Origin: Prevotella melaninogenica ATCC 25845 | GTDB lineage: Bacteria; Bacteroidota; Bacteroidia; Bacteroidales; Bacteroidaceae | DNA length: 64,000 nucleotides | Direction: 5' to 3' | NCBI RefSeq assembly: GCF_000144405.1 | Contig: NC_014371.1 | Coordinates: 62,001-126,000, forward strand | Part shown: positions 54,062-63,145 of the stretch, one piece after another | How the letters are laid out: each line of letters opens with the position of its first letter | Numbering within the stretch: the first letter of the stretch is position 1 | Made by a program: the position numbers and the translations under genes | Notes under the pieces: model-generated | What the model was told of the DNA's origin: nothing | Databases searched by the model: none | Seen by the model: the letters and a program-made list of their open reading frames with translations, nothing else

Positions 54062-56074
54062 TTAGACCTTTGGTGGAGTCTTACGTTCATGCTCGGTGAG
54101 GAAGCCACAGCGGTAAGCATAAAGGAGTTCTTTGAGTGCTTCAATCTGTAGACGGAGTTCTGTACCCTTGTCGGTGTCTTCCACGCGTAGGCGCTGTTGG
54201 TTCATCTCAACAATCTGAATGGTTGAAACGATGTCTGTTCCTCGCTTGATGGCATCTTCTGTTGATGTGAAAGGCTCGTGTTGTACGAGCTGGAAACCAC
54301 GTGAGTGATAGACGAGGGTGTAACCAGCGATACCCGTTTCCTTGTGGTAGGCTTGTGAGAAACCACCATCAATCACCATCAGTTTGCCGTTTGCCTTGAT
54401 AGGATTCTCACCCTTGACAACATGAACAGGGACGTGACCATTGATGATGTGACGGTTAGGCTGTGGCACATCAAATTCATCTAAAATCATATCGGCAATC
54501 TCCTCATTGTCGCGCATACCAAAGTAGTAGCCCTTCTCCTCATGATGAGTTTCCTTCTCAGCAATGAAGTAGCGTTCGAAAGTAGCCATCTTTGCCTTGT
54601 CGAAGAGCGGACTATCAGGTCCACACCATAGGAAGAGGAAGAAGTCGATAGCATCTTGACGTTCTTCATCTGTCTGCATTTCATTGTTTGTCTGGAAGGC
54701 AGAACGAATCTTCATACCTGTCTGATAAAGCAATTCCTTACCCTTCAACTTCACACCTGGACCAATCTCAACCTCTTTTAGTTTGCCCTCTTTCGTGAGT
54801 GGGATAGAGGCATGATAAAGGAGATTGTGGTTGAAGACGTTATACATACAGCCGTGGCGGAGCAGAGAACGAATATGGCTACGCAACTTCTCACTGCCAG
54901 TAAACGACTGATGCAGGCGGTCGATGAGTGCCTGTTCAGCCTCAGTAAGCTGTTCTGGATTCTTCGGGTCGATGGTTGGGAAGTTGCATGAACACATCTT
55001 ATATTCCTTACCATCAAGGGTAATTGTACCCTTCTTATAGTCGATAGCTTTGAGCAAACGACGGTCGTCCATCTTCCAAAGCGGATGACGGCTAATCATC
55101 TGTGACTCAATTTTAAATTGAAGGACGCTGATAGCCTTGTGCATCTGTGCTGTCAGTGCCTTGCTACGCTCATCGAGTGGGTTGTCTTTCGATATCTTTG
55201 GCATGAACTCCTCGCATGGATCATCACCATATACGTCCATTGCAAAGGTAGCTAATTGAATAAGGTTGATACCATATCCATCCTCAATGGTAGCCATGTT
55301 CGCATAACGCAGGGCTATGCGAATAACATTACAGATACAAGCATCGTTACCAGCACATGCTCCCATCCACAAGATATCATGGTTTCCCCATGTGATATCC
55401 CAGTTGTGATAGTTCTTCAAGGTGTCCATAACGATGTGAGCACCCGGTCCACGATCGTACACATCACCTAAGATATGCAGCTGGTCGATGACTAATCGTT
55501 GGATAACCTCACAGATAGCAATGATGAAGTCATCAGCTCGTCCAGTAGAGATAATCGTCTTGATGATAGCACTCACATAGTCGGTCTTATCCTTATCGTC
55601 AGCATGCTCGTGTAGTAACTCTTGGATGATATAAGAGAAGTCGGCAGGTAACGACTTCCGAACCTTTGAGCGTGTATATTTGCTGGATACATCACGACAA
55701 ACCTCGATCAAGCGGTGTATGGTGATATGATACCAGTCTTTGATATCCTTTTCCTCTTTCTTAACGAGCTCCAGTTTCTGTTCTGGATAATAAATCAGAG
55801 TACAAAGTTCTTGCTTTTCTATGTTTCTTAGTCTTTCACCAAAGAGCTCATTAACCTTTCTCTTAATGTTACCAGAGGCATTTTTAAGCACGTGTTGGAA
55901 CGCTTGATACTCGCCATGAATGTCGGCAAGGAAGTGTTCAGTACCTTTTGGTAGGTGTGCGATAGCCTCAAGGTTGATAATCTCAGTTGCAGCGTCAGCA
56001 ATATTTGGGAACGACTTTGCTAATAGTCGTAAGTAGCGTTCATCCTTTTTTAAATCGTATTTCTTCTGTGTCAT
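54062..56074 (-). CDS. fbp: Fructose-1,6-bisphosphatase, class III
   Basis: Gluconeogenic enzyme removing the 1-phosphate from fructose 1,6-bisphosphate. 670 residues, matching the large FBPase class III (PF06874) of Firmicutes and Bacteroidetes. It has the metallophosphatase core: FLADIHGEYQAFQHVL, GDVYDRGPGAHIVMDTL, WGNHDILWMGACAG, then late NGHVPVHVVKGENPIKANGKLMVIDGGFSQAYH. It starts 3 bp after the preceding glycosyltransferase-like gene, so it is at the end of an operon lysA-GT2-GT-fbp. Opposes PfkA, also in this window. Confidence 0.96.
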   Translation of the reverse strand: MTQKKYDLKKDERYLRLLAKSFPNIADAATEIINLEAIAHLPKGTEHFLADIHGEYQAFQHVLKNASGNIKRKVNELFGERLRNIEKQELCTLIYYPEQKLELVKKEEKDIKDWYHITIHRLIEVCRDVSSKYTRSKVRKSLPADFSYIIQELLHEHADDKDKTDYVSAIIKTIISTGRADDFIIAICEVIQRLVIDQLHILGDVYDRGPGAHIVMDTLKNYHNWDITWGNHDILWMGACAGNDACICNVIRIALRYANMATIEDGYGINLIQLATFAMDVYGDDPCEEFMPKISKDNPLDERSKALTAQMHKAISVLQFKIESQMISRHPLWKMDDRRLLKAIDYKKGTITLDGKEYKMCSCNFPTIDPKNPEQLTEAEQALIDRLHQSFTGSEKLRSHIRSLLRHGCMYNVFNHNLLYHASIPLTKEGKLKEVEIGPGVKLKGKELLYQTGMKIRSAFQTNNEMQTDEERQDAIDFFLFLWCGPDSPLFDKAKMATFERYFIAEKETHHEEKGYYFGMRDNEEIADMILDEFDVPQPNRHIINGHVPVHVVKGENPIKANGKLMVIDGGFSQAYHKETGIAGYTLVYHSRGFQLVQHEPFTSTEDAIKRGTDIVSTIQIVEMNQQRLRVEDTDKGTELRLQIEALKELLYAYRCGFLTEHERKTPPKV

Positions 56075-56077
56075 GCG

Positions 56078-57235
56078 TTAATGTCTTTGTACGAAATTAT
56101 TTCTTTTGATGCCCTTTGTTTTCCTATCATCACGTGGAGGGACAGGCATGAATCCCTCTTTAAGAAGCACCTTCTCGGCAAGGAGCTGTATCATACGACA
56201 TGAATAGCGATAGAGACGAAGGTGGCGGAGTGCGTCTGCAAGTCGGTCTTCGTCATAGTCATTATACTTTATAACTGTGTATAAATCAGCCAACAGACGT
56301 AGGGAAAGTTTCTTCTTTCGCTCTATCTGTCGTGTGTTTGCAATGATGGTTGCTATCTTCTTGATGATAGCATCTTCCTCATTGGAGTAGTCACTGAGTC
56401 GCTGTCGCGTCATGGGCTGGTTTCCTATCAGCTTGTCTGTGTCAACCGAGGTTGTTTCTTTTGGTGACAAGAGTGGGAATCGCTGTATGGCAGCAGTGTC
56501 AATCGTGGGTGCATTGAGTTGTAGTCGGCTGATACAGTTGTCCACAATCTCTCTTATTCCCTCGTCATCAGCATAGAGGAAGATTCTTCGCCATTGTTCT
56601 GGATTCAGACTTCGGAGGTTCAGAAGTTGGTCGCTGGGCAAGAGATTGTGGGTTGTCTCTTGTGCTAAGCCAACGTGTAACAGACTTGGAATTGCATCTT
56701 TCTCCATTGCTGTCATGGCGAATTGATAGCGTGTGTCAAGTACTTTACGATAGAAAGAAATCGTTTGCAGTGCCATGTCGTCGTCGCTCAACGAACTATT
56801 AAGAACGCTATCTTGTACGATGTCAATGCGTTGTGTCCATCCTAACTTTAGTATGTCCTGCCTTTCCTGCTCGTTAGTCACAAGGAGAGCATCCATACCT
56901 CGCACCATCTTCGCTTGATAGAGTAGCGTCTTTATCTTCTTAGTAGACTTCTGCTCTGTCGTCCTTGCTCTCTCATCAAGTGCCCAATGTGGTGAGAACA
57001 CTACCGCACACTGCTTTTTAGCAGCCCAATTGGCATGTGTGGCAGCTTTGCGTTCCCAACAGGTATGAATATGAACGATGTCAGGTTGGAAGTCAGCAAG
57101 GAGCTTTTTGAAATCCCCTTGTTGTGTAACCGTCTTGACATCAGCATATTCTTTCTGTGCTATGGTGAGTCGAAGAAGGTAATCAGATAGCAGATTGCCT
57201 GCTTTTATGCTGTCTATGTAATGGAGGATGCGCAT
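56078..57235 (-). CDS. Glycosyltransferase-like protein (GT-B fold, possibly degenerate)
   Basis: 385 residues. The N-terminal third looks like a GT-B/GT4 domain (MRILHYIDSIKAGNLLSDYLLRL, then FQPDIVHIHTCWERKAATHANW, VVFSPHWALDE, MDALLVTNEQERQDILKLGW). The second half lacks the expected E-x(7)-E sugar-nucleotide motif of GT4 enzymes; instead it is helical and ends in a basic tail (RDDRKTKGIKRNNFVQRH). It may be an inactive or very diverged glycosyltransferase. It directly follows the GT2 gene without a gap and precedes fbp by 3 bp. Confidence 0.65.
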   Translation of the reverse strand: MRILHYIDSIKAGNLLSDYLLRLTIAQKEYADVKTVTQQGDFKKLLADFQPDIVHIHTCWERKAATHANWAAKKQCAVVFSPHWALDERARTTEQKSTKKIKTLLYQAKMVRGMDALLVTNEQERQDILKLGWTQRIDIVQDSVLNSSLSDDDMALQTISFYRKVLDTRYQFAMTAMEKDAIPSLLHVGLAQETTHNLLPSDQLLNLRSLNPEQWRRIFLYADDEGIREIVDNCISRLQLNAPTIDTAAIQRFPLLSPKETTSVDTDKLIGNQPMTRQRLSDYSNEEDAIIKKIATIIANTRQIERKKKLSLRLLADLYTVIKYNDYDEDRLADALRHLRLYRYSCRMIQLLAEKVLLKEGFMPVPPRDDRKTKGIKRNNFVQRH

Positions 57236-58474
57236 TTATAGTTTGTGAGATATGAAGTCATACTTATCTGCACGATGGTATTTTAATTTATAACCAAGGT
57301 GCTTCCATGCGATAGCAAGCTCGTATGGGATAATTTTCCAGGCTGGAATATCAATGTCGAAACGTCTTAAGGCTTTCTTCGCCATGACTAAACGCAGGAT
57401 GATAGTGAGGATAAGCGACAGTCCAGCCGCAACAGCGATAGTCCACATACCGAGGAGGAGCGAGCCAGCAAGTGCAACACATTGTAGGAGGTAGTTACCA
57501 TGCAGAGCCGTTTGGTCGATATATGGGAGAAGACGATGTTGTGGTGTTCGTTGCAAGTGTTGGCGATTCTCCATATAGAAAAGGTGGGTGCTGAGCCAGA
57601 CTTTCTCTGTTGGCGTCTCTTCTATGAGTGTTCCTTCAGGCGAATTTTCAAAGGCCAAGTTGCTACCTTTGGCGTATTTGTTCACCATGAAATCGTACTC
57701 TCCACGTATATACTTCAAGTTCCCACGGAATCCCTCTTCACGTAAGAAAGTGGCTTTACGGAATGCTAAAGCGTTAAACGGGCACGCGTATGCCTTATTA
57801 TGCTGATATTCACACATAAAATAGCGTGCCAAATAATGTCTTTCGAAGTGTCGATAAGCGGGTGTTTCATCCTCATAACGAGTATAGCCCACAACGAGTT
57901 CTTTGTCTTCTTGGCAGTTTCTGGCTATAGCTTGCAGCCAGTTATCACCCGTTGGATAGCAACAGATGTCAGCCATTATCACCCAATCATACTTCGCAGC
58001 CTTCACTCCTAATGTTATAGCAAGCTTCTTCTTGCTCATATAACGTGATGATTCAGGGATGAAAGTGGTGTATAGATGCGAGTTAGATGCAAAGCGTTTC
58101 AGTACATCACTCGTCTCATGATCATTCTGTGGAGCCACAACAATCACCTGAAAGTCTGCTGGATAGTTCTGATTCAGATAGAGTGGGAGGTTCTTTGCAA
58201 GTTCCTGTGCATTGTCATGGGGTGTAAAGATAATCGAGATAGGAGGTAAAGTTGGGAGTTGTTCTTCAATGACAATTGGCTCCGTTATCGTTTCATTCTC
58301 CTCCTCTATACGCTCATCTTCCTTACTTATTTCTTCACTTTCGGCTGTGGAAGTTGGCAGACCATACTCTGCAATCCTTACTTTTCGGAAGAAAGGATTG
58401 AGAAAAGAAGTCAGCAATGCTACTAAAAGCAACACTACTGAGATGATGATGGTCGTATTATCAAAAGTGAACAT
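57236..58474 (-). CDS. Membrane glycosyltransferase, family 2
   Basis: 412 residues. N-terminal membrane helix (TIIISVVLLLVALLTSFL), a GT-A domain (PPISIIFTPHDNAQELAKNLPLYLNQNYP, VIVVAPQNDHETSDVL, SKKKLAITLGVKAAKYDWVIMADICCYP), and two C-terminal helices (LLQCVALAGSLLLGMWTIAV, GLSLILTIILRLVMA). The usual D-x-D region reads MADICCYP where family members often have TDADC, so the motif is partly altered. FLREEGFRGNLKYIRGEYDF is the acceptor-side region. It begins 19 bp after lysA. Substrate unknown; surface polysaccharide synthesis is likely. Confidence 0.8.
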   Translation of the reverse strand: MFTFDNTTIIISVVLLLVALLTSFLNPFFRKVRIAEYGLPTSTAESEEISKEDERIEEENETITEPIVIEEQLPTLPPISIIFTPHDNAQELAKNLPLYLNQNYPADFQVIVVAPQNDHETSDVLKRFASNSHLYTTFIPESSRYMSKKKLAITLGVKAAKYDWVIMADICCYPTGDNWLQAIARNCQEDKELVVGYTRYEDETPAYRHFERHYLARYFMCEYQHNKAYACPFNALAFRKATFLREEGFRGNLKYIRGEYDFMVNKYAKGSNLAFENSPEGTLIEETPTEKVWLSTHLFYMENRQHLQRTPQHRLLPYIDQTALHGNYLLQCVALAGSLLLGMWTIAVAAGLSLILTIILRLVMAKKALRRFDIDIPAWKIIPYELAIAWKHLGYKLKYHRADKYDFISHKL

Positions 58475-58493
58475 TTATTCGTTTCGTTATGGA

Positions 58494-59651
58494 TTATAGT
58501 TCGTCTGAGGTATAACCTATGGGCAGTTTCCTACAATTATATTGCGAAGCCATGATTTCTCCGTATGCTCCGGCAGAGCGCATCGCAATCAAGTCGCCTC
58601 GATGAACGGTGTTAAGTTCGATTTCTTTTGCGAAGACATCACTCGATTCGCAAATCGGTCCTACCACATCATAAGCGTGTAAAGCGCCATCGTTCGACAG
58701 GTTTTCTATCTTATGGCTTGCCTGATAGAGAGCGGGACGAATCAAGTCAGTCATTCCTGCATCGACAATCGCAAACTGTTTTGCTGTTCCTTGCTTCACA
58801 TAAAGGGTGCGAGTGATGAGACTTCCCATCTGTCCTACGACTGCACGACCCAATTCGAAGTGGAGTTTCTGTCCTTCTCTTAGTTTCAGATAGCGTGCGA
58901 AGGTATAGAAATAAGACTTGAAATCAGGGATTGGATGGTTGTCAGGATTGTCGTAATCGATACCCAATCCACCACCAACATTGATATTCTTAATCTTTAT
59001 ATTCTCCTGCTCTAAACCGTCTTGTATCTCGTTGATACGGCTGCAAAGATGACGGAAATCAGTCATTTCGAGCAGCTGTGAACCGATGTGGAAGTGCAAA
59101 CCGATAAAGTGAATGTTCGACATCCTGCTTGCTTCAAGGATGGTAGGTAGCATGTCTTGCATGGCAATACCAAACTTATTCTCAGCTAATCCAGTGGTAA
59201 TCTTCTCATGTGTATGTGCTCCCACGTCAGGGTTGATACGGAAACATACGTTTGCCGTCTTACCCTTTTTCGCTGCCAACTCATTGATAACTTCTAACTC
59301 AGCCACACTCTCTACGTTGAAACAGAAGATGTCATGGTCTAATCCGAGGTTGATTTCCCAGTCTGACTTACCCACACCTGCATAGACAATCTTGTCTGCT
59401 GGGAAGCCACAGTCTAAGCAACGCTGTATCTCACCACCACTCACACAGTCAGCTCCCATACCTGTCTGCTGGATAACATTCAGCACCTTTGCGTTCGCAT
59501 TGGCTTTAATAGCATAGTGGACGATGAAGTTTTCATATTTTTTTAACTCTTTATTAATCGCCTGTAGTGTCTCTCTCAAGAGGTCACAGTCATAATAATA
59601 AAATGGAGTTTCAATTTTCTTGAACTTATCTATAGGGAATTTCTGTACCAT
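58494..59651 (-). CDS. lysA: Diaminopimelate decarboxylase
   Basis: PLP enzyme making lysine from meso-diaminopimelate, last step of lysine synthesis. 385 residues. The PLP lysine is Lys49 in VHYAIKANANAKVL. GLHFHIGSQ and NVGGGLGIDY supply PLP phosphate contacts, ELGRAVVGQMG the substrate Arg, GPICESSDVFAKE the active-site Cys-Glu from the second subunit, and GAYGEIMASQYNCRKLP the C-terminal Tyr region. It lies downstream of lysC, separated by 145 bp containing a long hairpin. Confidence 0.95.
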   Translation of the reverse strand: MVQKFPIDKFKKIETPFYYYDCDLLRETLQAINKELKKYENFIVHYAIKANANAKVLNVIQQTGMGADCVSGGEIQRCLDCGFPADKIVYAGVGKSDWEINLGLDHDIFCFNVESVAELEVINELAAKKGKTANVCFRINPDVGAHTHEKITTGLAENKFGIAMQDMLPTILEASRMSNIHFIGLHFHIGSQLLEMTDFRHLCSRINEIQDGLEQENIKIKNINVGGGLGIDYDNPDNHPIPDFKSYFYTFARYLKLREGQKLHFELGRAVVGQMGSLITRTLYVKQGTAKQFAIVDAGMTDLIRPALYQASHKIENLSNDGALHAYDVVGPICESSDVFAKEIELNTVHRGDLIAMRSAGAYGEIMASQYNCRKLPIGYTSDEL

Positions 59652-59699
59652 GTGTTTTGTCTCCTGAAGTGGTGTTTATCTGAGTTGTAGAGGAAATCT

Positions 59700-59761
59700 A
59701 CGCCCTCGCATGTCCAATTGTCTGCTCCCAGTGATGACCAGGCGAGGGCGTTTGTGCCTAC
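59700..59761 (-). promoter_or_regulatory. Stable hairpin in the lysC-lysA intergenic region
   Basis: ACGCCCTCGC (59700-59709) and GCGAGGGCGT (59752-59761) are perfect 10-bp arms 42 bp apart. No T run follows on the minus strand. It could be an mRNA processing or partial-termination element between lysC and lysA. It does not resemble the lysine riboswitch by eye. Confidence 0.5.
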
Positions 59762-59796
59762 AATAAATACTTATTGTTAATTTATCAGTTCTTTCT

Positions 59797-61113
59797 TTAG
59801 TTAAAGAGGACGGTTGACAATGACTGTAAGGCACGCTTCTTATCCTCCTCGCGAATCAAGAAAGAAATGTTAAAGTTGCTTCCACCATAGCTAATCATAC
59901 GTACAGGGATATCCTTCATTGCGTCAGTTGCCAATGTCTCAAAGCCAACATTACTCCAATCAAGGTCGCCAACAACACAGACAATACACATCTCTGTGTC
60001 AACGGTTACGGTGCCATACTTTTTCAACTCATCAACAATCTCAGCCAAATGGCTATTGTTCTCGATGGTCATTGATACACCCACCTCACTGGTAGTAATC
60101 ATGTCGATAGAAGTCTGATAGCTCTCGAAGATTTCAAATACCTTACGTAAGAAGCCCGATGCACCTAACATACGACTTGACTTAATCTTGATAGCAGTGA
60201 TATTGTCTTTGGCTGCAACAGCCTTAATCTTTCTTCTCACCAATGTGTTGTCGATGATAGTACCCTCTGCATCTGGGTCCATCGTGTTCTTTAGACGAAC
60301 AGGAATACCAGCATACTTAGCTGGCTGAACGCAAGTAGGGTGGAGAATCTTCGCACCGAAGTAAGCCAACTCCGATGCTTCTTCGAAGTTCAGCTGGCGT
60401 ACAGCCTCTGTCTTCTCCACGACACGTGGATCATTGTTGTGCATTCCGTCGATATCTGTCCATATCTGAATCTCCTCTGCGTTGATAGCAGCACCTACAA
60501 GTGAAGCGGTATAGTCAGAACCACCACGCTGCAAGTTGTCTACCTCACCATAGGCATTACGGCAGATGAAGCCCTGTGTGATATAGATCTGATAGCCCTG
60601 ATTCTCATCCATAATCGCTGTCAGATGCTCTTTGATATACTGTCCGTCAGGCTCTGCATTCTTGTCAGTGCGCATAAAGTCGAGTGCAGAAAGTAATGTT
60701 GCTTTGATGCCCTGCTCCTGCAGATAGTTTACAACCATGTTGGTTGAGAGTACCTCACCCTGTGCAACGATGCTCTTTTCCTCAAACGAAGTGAACAAAT
60801 CCTTTGTGAAGGTGCGCAAGTAGTTAAACTCTTCTGTCAAGAACTGACGTGTCTTCTGCTTGTATTCCTCAGTAGAGTAAAGTTCCTCAACGTGGCCAAG
60901 ATATTTCTGTTCGAGGTTGTTGATAAGTTCGTTTGCTCCCTCTGGATTCTTGCGATAGAGGTAATCAGATATTTCTATCAGTGTGTTTGTCGTTCCACTC
61001 ATTGCGGAGAGCACGATAAATGTTGGTTCTCCTGACTTTGTTATCAAGGAAGCTACACCCTTCATACGTTCTGGTGAACCAACGGATGTACCTCCAAATT
61101 TCATTACTTTCAT
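59797..61113 (-). CDS. lysC: Aspartate kinase
   Basis: Phosphorylates aspartate at the head of lysine, threonine and methionine synthesis. 438 residues from the ATG at 61113 (ATG at 61116 is equally possible). Begins MKVMKFGGTSVGS, the kinase signature. FEEKSIVAQGEVLSTNMVVNYLQ, FMRTDKNAEPD, RGGSDYTASLVGAAINAEEIQIWTDIDGMHNNDPR are conserved. The C-terminal ACT pair starts near KAVAAKDNITAIKIKSSRM. Monofunctional, with no homoserine dehydrogenase part. A longer frame from 61185 overlaps the upstream gene and is rejected. It lies 58 bp after the FtsE-like gene. Confidence 0.94.
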   Translation of the reverse strand: MKVMKFGGTSVGSPERMKGVASLITKSGEPTFIVLSAMSGTTNTLIEISDYLYRKNPEGANELINNLEQKYLGHVEELYSTEEYKQKTRQFLTEEFNYLRTFTKDLFTSFEEKSIVAQGEVLSTNMVVNYLQEQGIKATLLSALDFMRTDKNAEPDGQYIKEHLTAIMDENQGYQIYITQGFICRNAYGEVDNLQRGGSDYTASLVGAAINAEEIQIWTDIDGMHNNDPRVVEKTEAVRQLNFEEASELAYFGAKILHPTCVQPAKYAGIPVRLKNTMDPDAEGTIIDNTLVRRKIKAVAAKDNITAIKIKSSRMLGASGFLRKVFEIFESYQTSIDMITTSEVGVSMTIENNSHLAEIVDELKKYGTVTVDTEMCIVCVVGDLDWSNVGFETLATDAMKDIPVRMISYGGSNFNISFLIREEDKKRALQSLSTVLFN

Positions 61114-61171
61114 CATCTTCAATCTTTCTAAATGTGGATTTATGCTGAGTTCTATGCGCTTAATCGTTTTG

Positions 61172-61906
61172 TTATGGCTCGTCAATCGTCTCTACTGGAG
61201 CCGTCTCTTCTGCTAATTCGCAAACTTCTTTCTTGTCGGTGAGTTGGTGAAGTTCGCCCTCATGACAGCGATAAACCTTACCGGGGAACTGGTCAATGAG
61301 GTTGATGTTATGGGTAGACATGATAACCGTTGTGCCTGCTTGGCATGAGTCTTTGAGAATACTAACAATGTTCGCAGCCGTCTCTGGGTCAAGATTACCC
61401 GTAGGCTCATCGGCAATAATAATCTTAGGAGTGTTCAGCAAGGCGCGTGCAATGGCAATACGCTGCTGCTCACCGCCAGAGAGTTCACTTGGCATCTTGT
61501 TCTTCTTGTCGGTCATACCCACCTGTGCCAACACTTCTTCAATGCGTCGTTCAATCTTCTGTTTGCTGGTCCAACCTGTTGCCTGCAAGACAAACTTGAG
61601 GTTCTTTGATACAGAGCGGTCATGCAAGAGTTGGAAATCTTGGAAGATAATACCCATCTGTTTGCGGAGTGCAGGGATACGACTACGCTTAATGTTAGGC
61701 ATACTCTCGTCGAGAACAACAGCCTTCTCAGCATCTTCGCTGTCAATATCCAATTCGCCATAGATGGTTTTCAATAGCGAACTCTTGCCCGAACCAACAC
61801 GGCCGATGAGATAGATAAACTCTCCTGTTTCTGCCTGAAAGTCAACATCTTTCAGAATTAAGCGTTCATCTTGATATATGTTTACCTTCTTGTAGTCTAT
61901 TAACAT
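61172..61906 (-). CDS. ftsE: ABC transporter ATP-binding protein, FtsE-like
   Basis: 244 residues from the ATG at 61906. Walker [10 protein letters not shown] (35-43), Q-loop [16 protein letters not shown], signature [20 protein letters not shown], Walker [17 protein letters not shown]-loop MSTHN. The compact size and DPET and RSVSKN features fit FtsE, the ATPase that with FtsX acts on cell-wall hydrolases at division; an ftsX partner is not in the window. It heads the run to lysC. A TATCTTTG box is at 61979-61986. An upstream in-frame ATG at 61981 coincides with the promoter and is rejected. Confidence 0.85.
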   Translation of the reverse strand: MLIDYKKVNIYQDERLILKDVDFQAETGEFIYLIGRVGSGKSSLLKTIYGELDIDSEDAEKAVVLDESMPNIKRSRIPALRKQMGIIFQDFQLLHDRSVSKNLKFVLQATGWTSKQKIERRIEEVLAQVGMTDKKNKMPSELSGGEQQRIAIARALLNTPKIIIADEPTGNLDPETAANIVSILKDSCQAGTTVIMSTHNINLIDQFPGKVYRCHEGELHQLTDKKEVCELAEETAPVETIDEP

Positions 61907-61978
61907 GATTATCTCTGTATGATTTATTATTGTCAATTGATACTTATGTCCATTGCCTATTGGCAAGGATTTATTCTG

Positions 61979-61986
61979 CAAAGATA
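61979..61986 (-). promoter_or_regulatory. Bacteroidota -7 box for ftsE-like gene and lysC
   Basis: Minus strand TATCTTTG then CAGAATAAATCC, 73 bp upstream of the ATG at 61906. Confidence 0.55.
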
Positions 61987-62163
61987 CTAAAAAACACTGT
62001 AATAGATGCAGGAAATAAGAGGTTTAACGCATTTACACTTTATTATGATTGTACAAGGACAACTTTCACAAACCATTATGGCTGTGAAAGCTGATAGAAC
62101 CCCTACTGTTAGAGGCTCTAAATCGCTGAATACTTTCTCATCAGAGAGTTTTAGGTAACGGCG

Positions 62164-62898
62164 TTACTTGCCTTTGGTTGGTTGACGATATGCGGCTTTC
62201 AACTTATTAGGGAAGTCAACCGACAGGGCTGAATCTTTGAAGTTAATGTAGATGTCTTCGTTATTCTTTGTCTTGATATGCGTCACATTCGTATCGTCTG
62301 AATGTAAGTATAATAGCACATCCTGCCCTTCTTCGGTCTTGAAATGACCCACATTAATTTCGCCAAGTGACATTCCGTTTGTTCTCATCTCTATGTCTGG
62401 CACCGTTGCGTTGCCGTCTACTTGTGTAATACTTGCTATCGGTATTTCCTTAGCGTATAACCCTTCAATAAACAACGTGTCATTTCTAATCGTCGTATTA
62501 TTATCGCTGCCTGTGATTGGAAGGGTCCCGATGAGGGGAATCATACCTAAAATCACAATGATAGAGAGCATGAGTACGAGTATGCCCTTCCCCTTCTTCT
62601 CTATCTTGTACAGCTGTAACAGCATGTAAACGATAGCTACTATTTCGGGGACGAGTATAACGACAAGTTGATAATCTTCCCAATGAAAGGCAAGACAAGC
62701 GAAACCACCGACAAGGATGAAGCTACCTGCCAATATTAGTGCTATCTTAATTCTCCTCAATCGTTTAAGTCCTTCCTCGCTTTTAAGTTTCGCTTTCGGT
62801 ATTCTTGACCCAAAATTGATAGAAGAATCTGGTCCGATAGTACTTCCGAGAATAATCAGCGGTAAGCTCATCAGTAGTGTTATAATGATGTCTATCAT
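62164..62898 (-). CDS. Membrane protein with PH-domain-like C-terminus
   Basis: 244 residues. Four hydrophobic helices in the first half (IIITLLMSLPLIILGSTI, IALILAGSFILVGGFACLAF, YQLVVILVPEIVAIVYML, GILVLMLSIIVILGMIPLI). The C-terminal half (about 140-235), with IRNDTLFIEGLYAKEIPIASITQVDG, TNGMSLGEINVGHFKTEEGQDVLLYLHS and HIKTKNNEDIYINF, has the strand pattern of the bacterial PH-like domain that follows such helices in many Bacteroidetes proteins. Function unknown. Confidence 0.65.
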   Translation of the reverse strand: MIDIIITLLMSLPLIILGSTIGPDSSINFGSRIPKAKLKSEEGLKRLRRIKIALILAGSFILVGGFACLAFHWEDYQLVVILVPEIVAIVYMLLQLYKIEKKGKGILVLMLSIIVILGMIPLIGTLPITGSDNNTTIRNDTLFIEGLYAKEIPIASITQVDGNATVPDIEMRTNGMSLGEINVGHFKTEEGQDVLLYLHSDDTNVTHIKTKNNEDIYINFKDSALSVDFPNKLKAAYRQPTKGK

Positions 62899-62947
62899 AT
62901 CTCAACTTGTTTTAATTTTATTTATGCAATATCAATCAACTTTGTTA

Positions 62948-63145
62948 TCAAGGTTTATAATAGAAACTAAGCATTAGCTCTCTACCTCTAATGTCTTGAT
63001 TACTAAAGCTACTTGAAAGCGTATTATTAATTCCATAGCTATAGGTTGTCAATACCCTTGTATGGGTGTTCACTGATACTCTTATATGACTAATATCACG
63101 AGGCTTTATGTTACCTTTTAATTGGAGTGGTATAAAGGTCTTCAT
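62948..63145 (-). pseudogene. Possible fragment of an outer-membrane beta-barrel protein C-terminus
   Basis: A 65-codon frame beginning at an ATG at 63145 directly after an in-frame stop and overlapping the end of the SUKH gene. The last 25 residues (YSYGINNTLSSSFSNQDIRG then RELMLSFYYKP) alternate polar and hydrophobic residues like the last barrel strands of TonB receptors or outer-membrane barrels. No upstream barrel is seen, so if real it is a decayed remnant. It could equally be a chance frame. Confidence 0.3.

Noticed and set aside
53453..54151. 232-codon open frame across the tandem repeat tract
   Set aside because: The peptide only mirrors the DNA repeats, a second frame (53856-54065) is open as well, and its end runs antisense into fbp. 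Repeats lacking stops explain it.
59652..59796. Lysine riboswitch upstream of lysA
   Set aside because: The region is 145 bp with one simple hairpin; the five-helix lysine riboswitch core is not visible.
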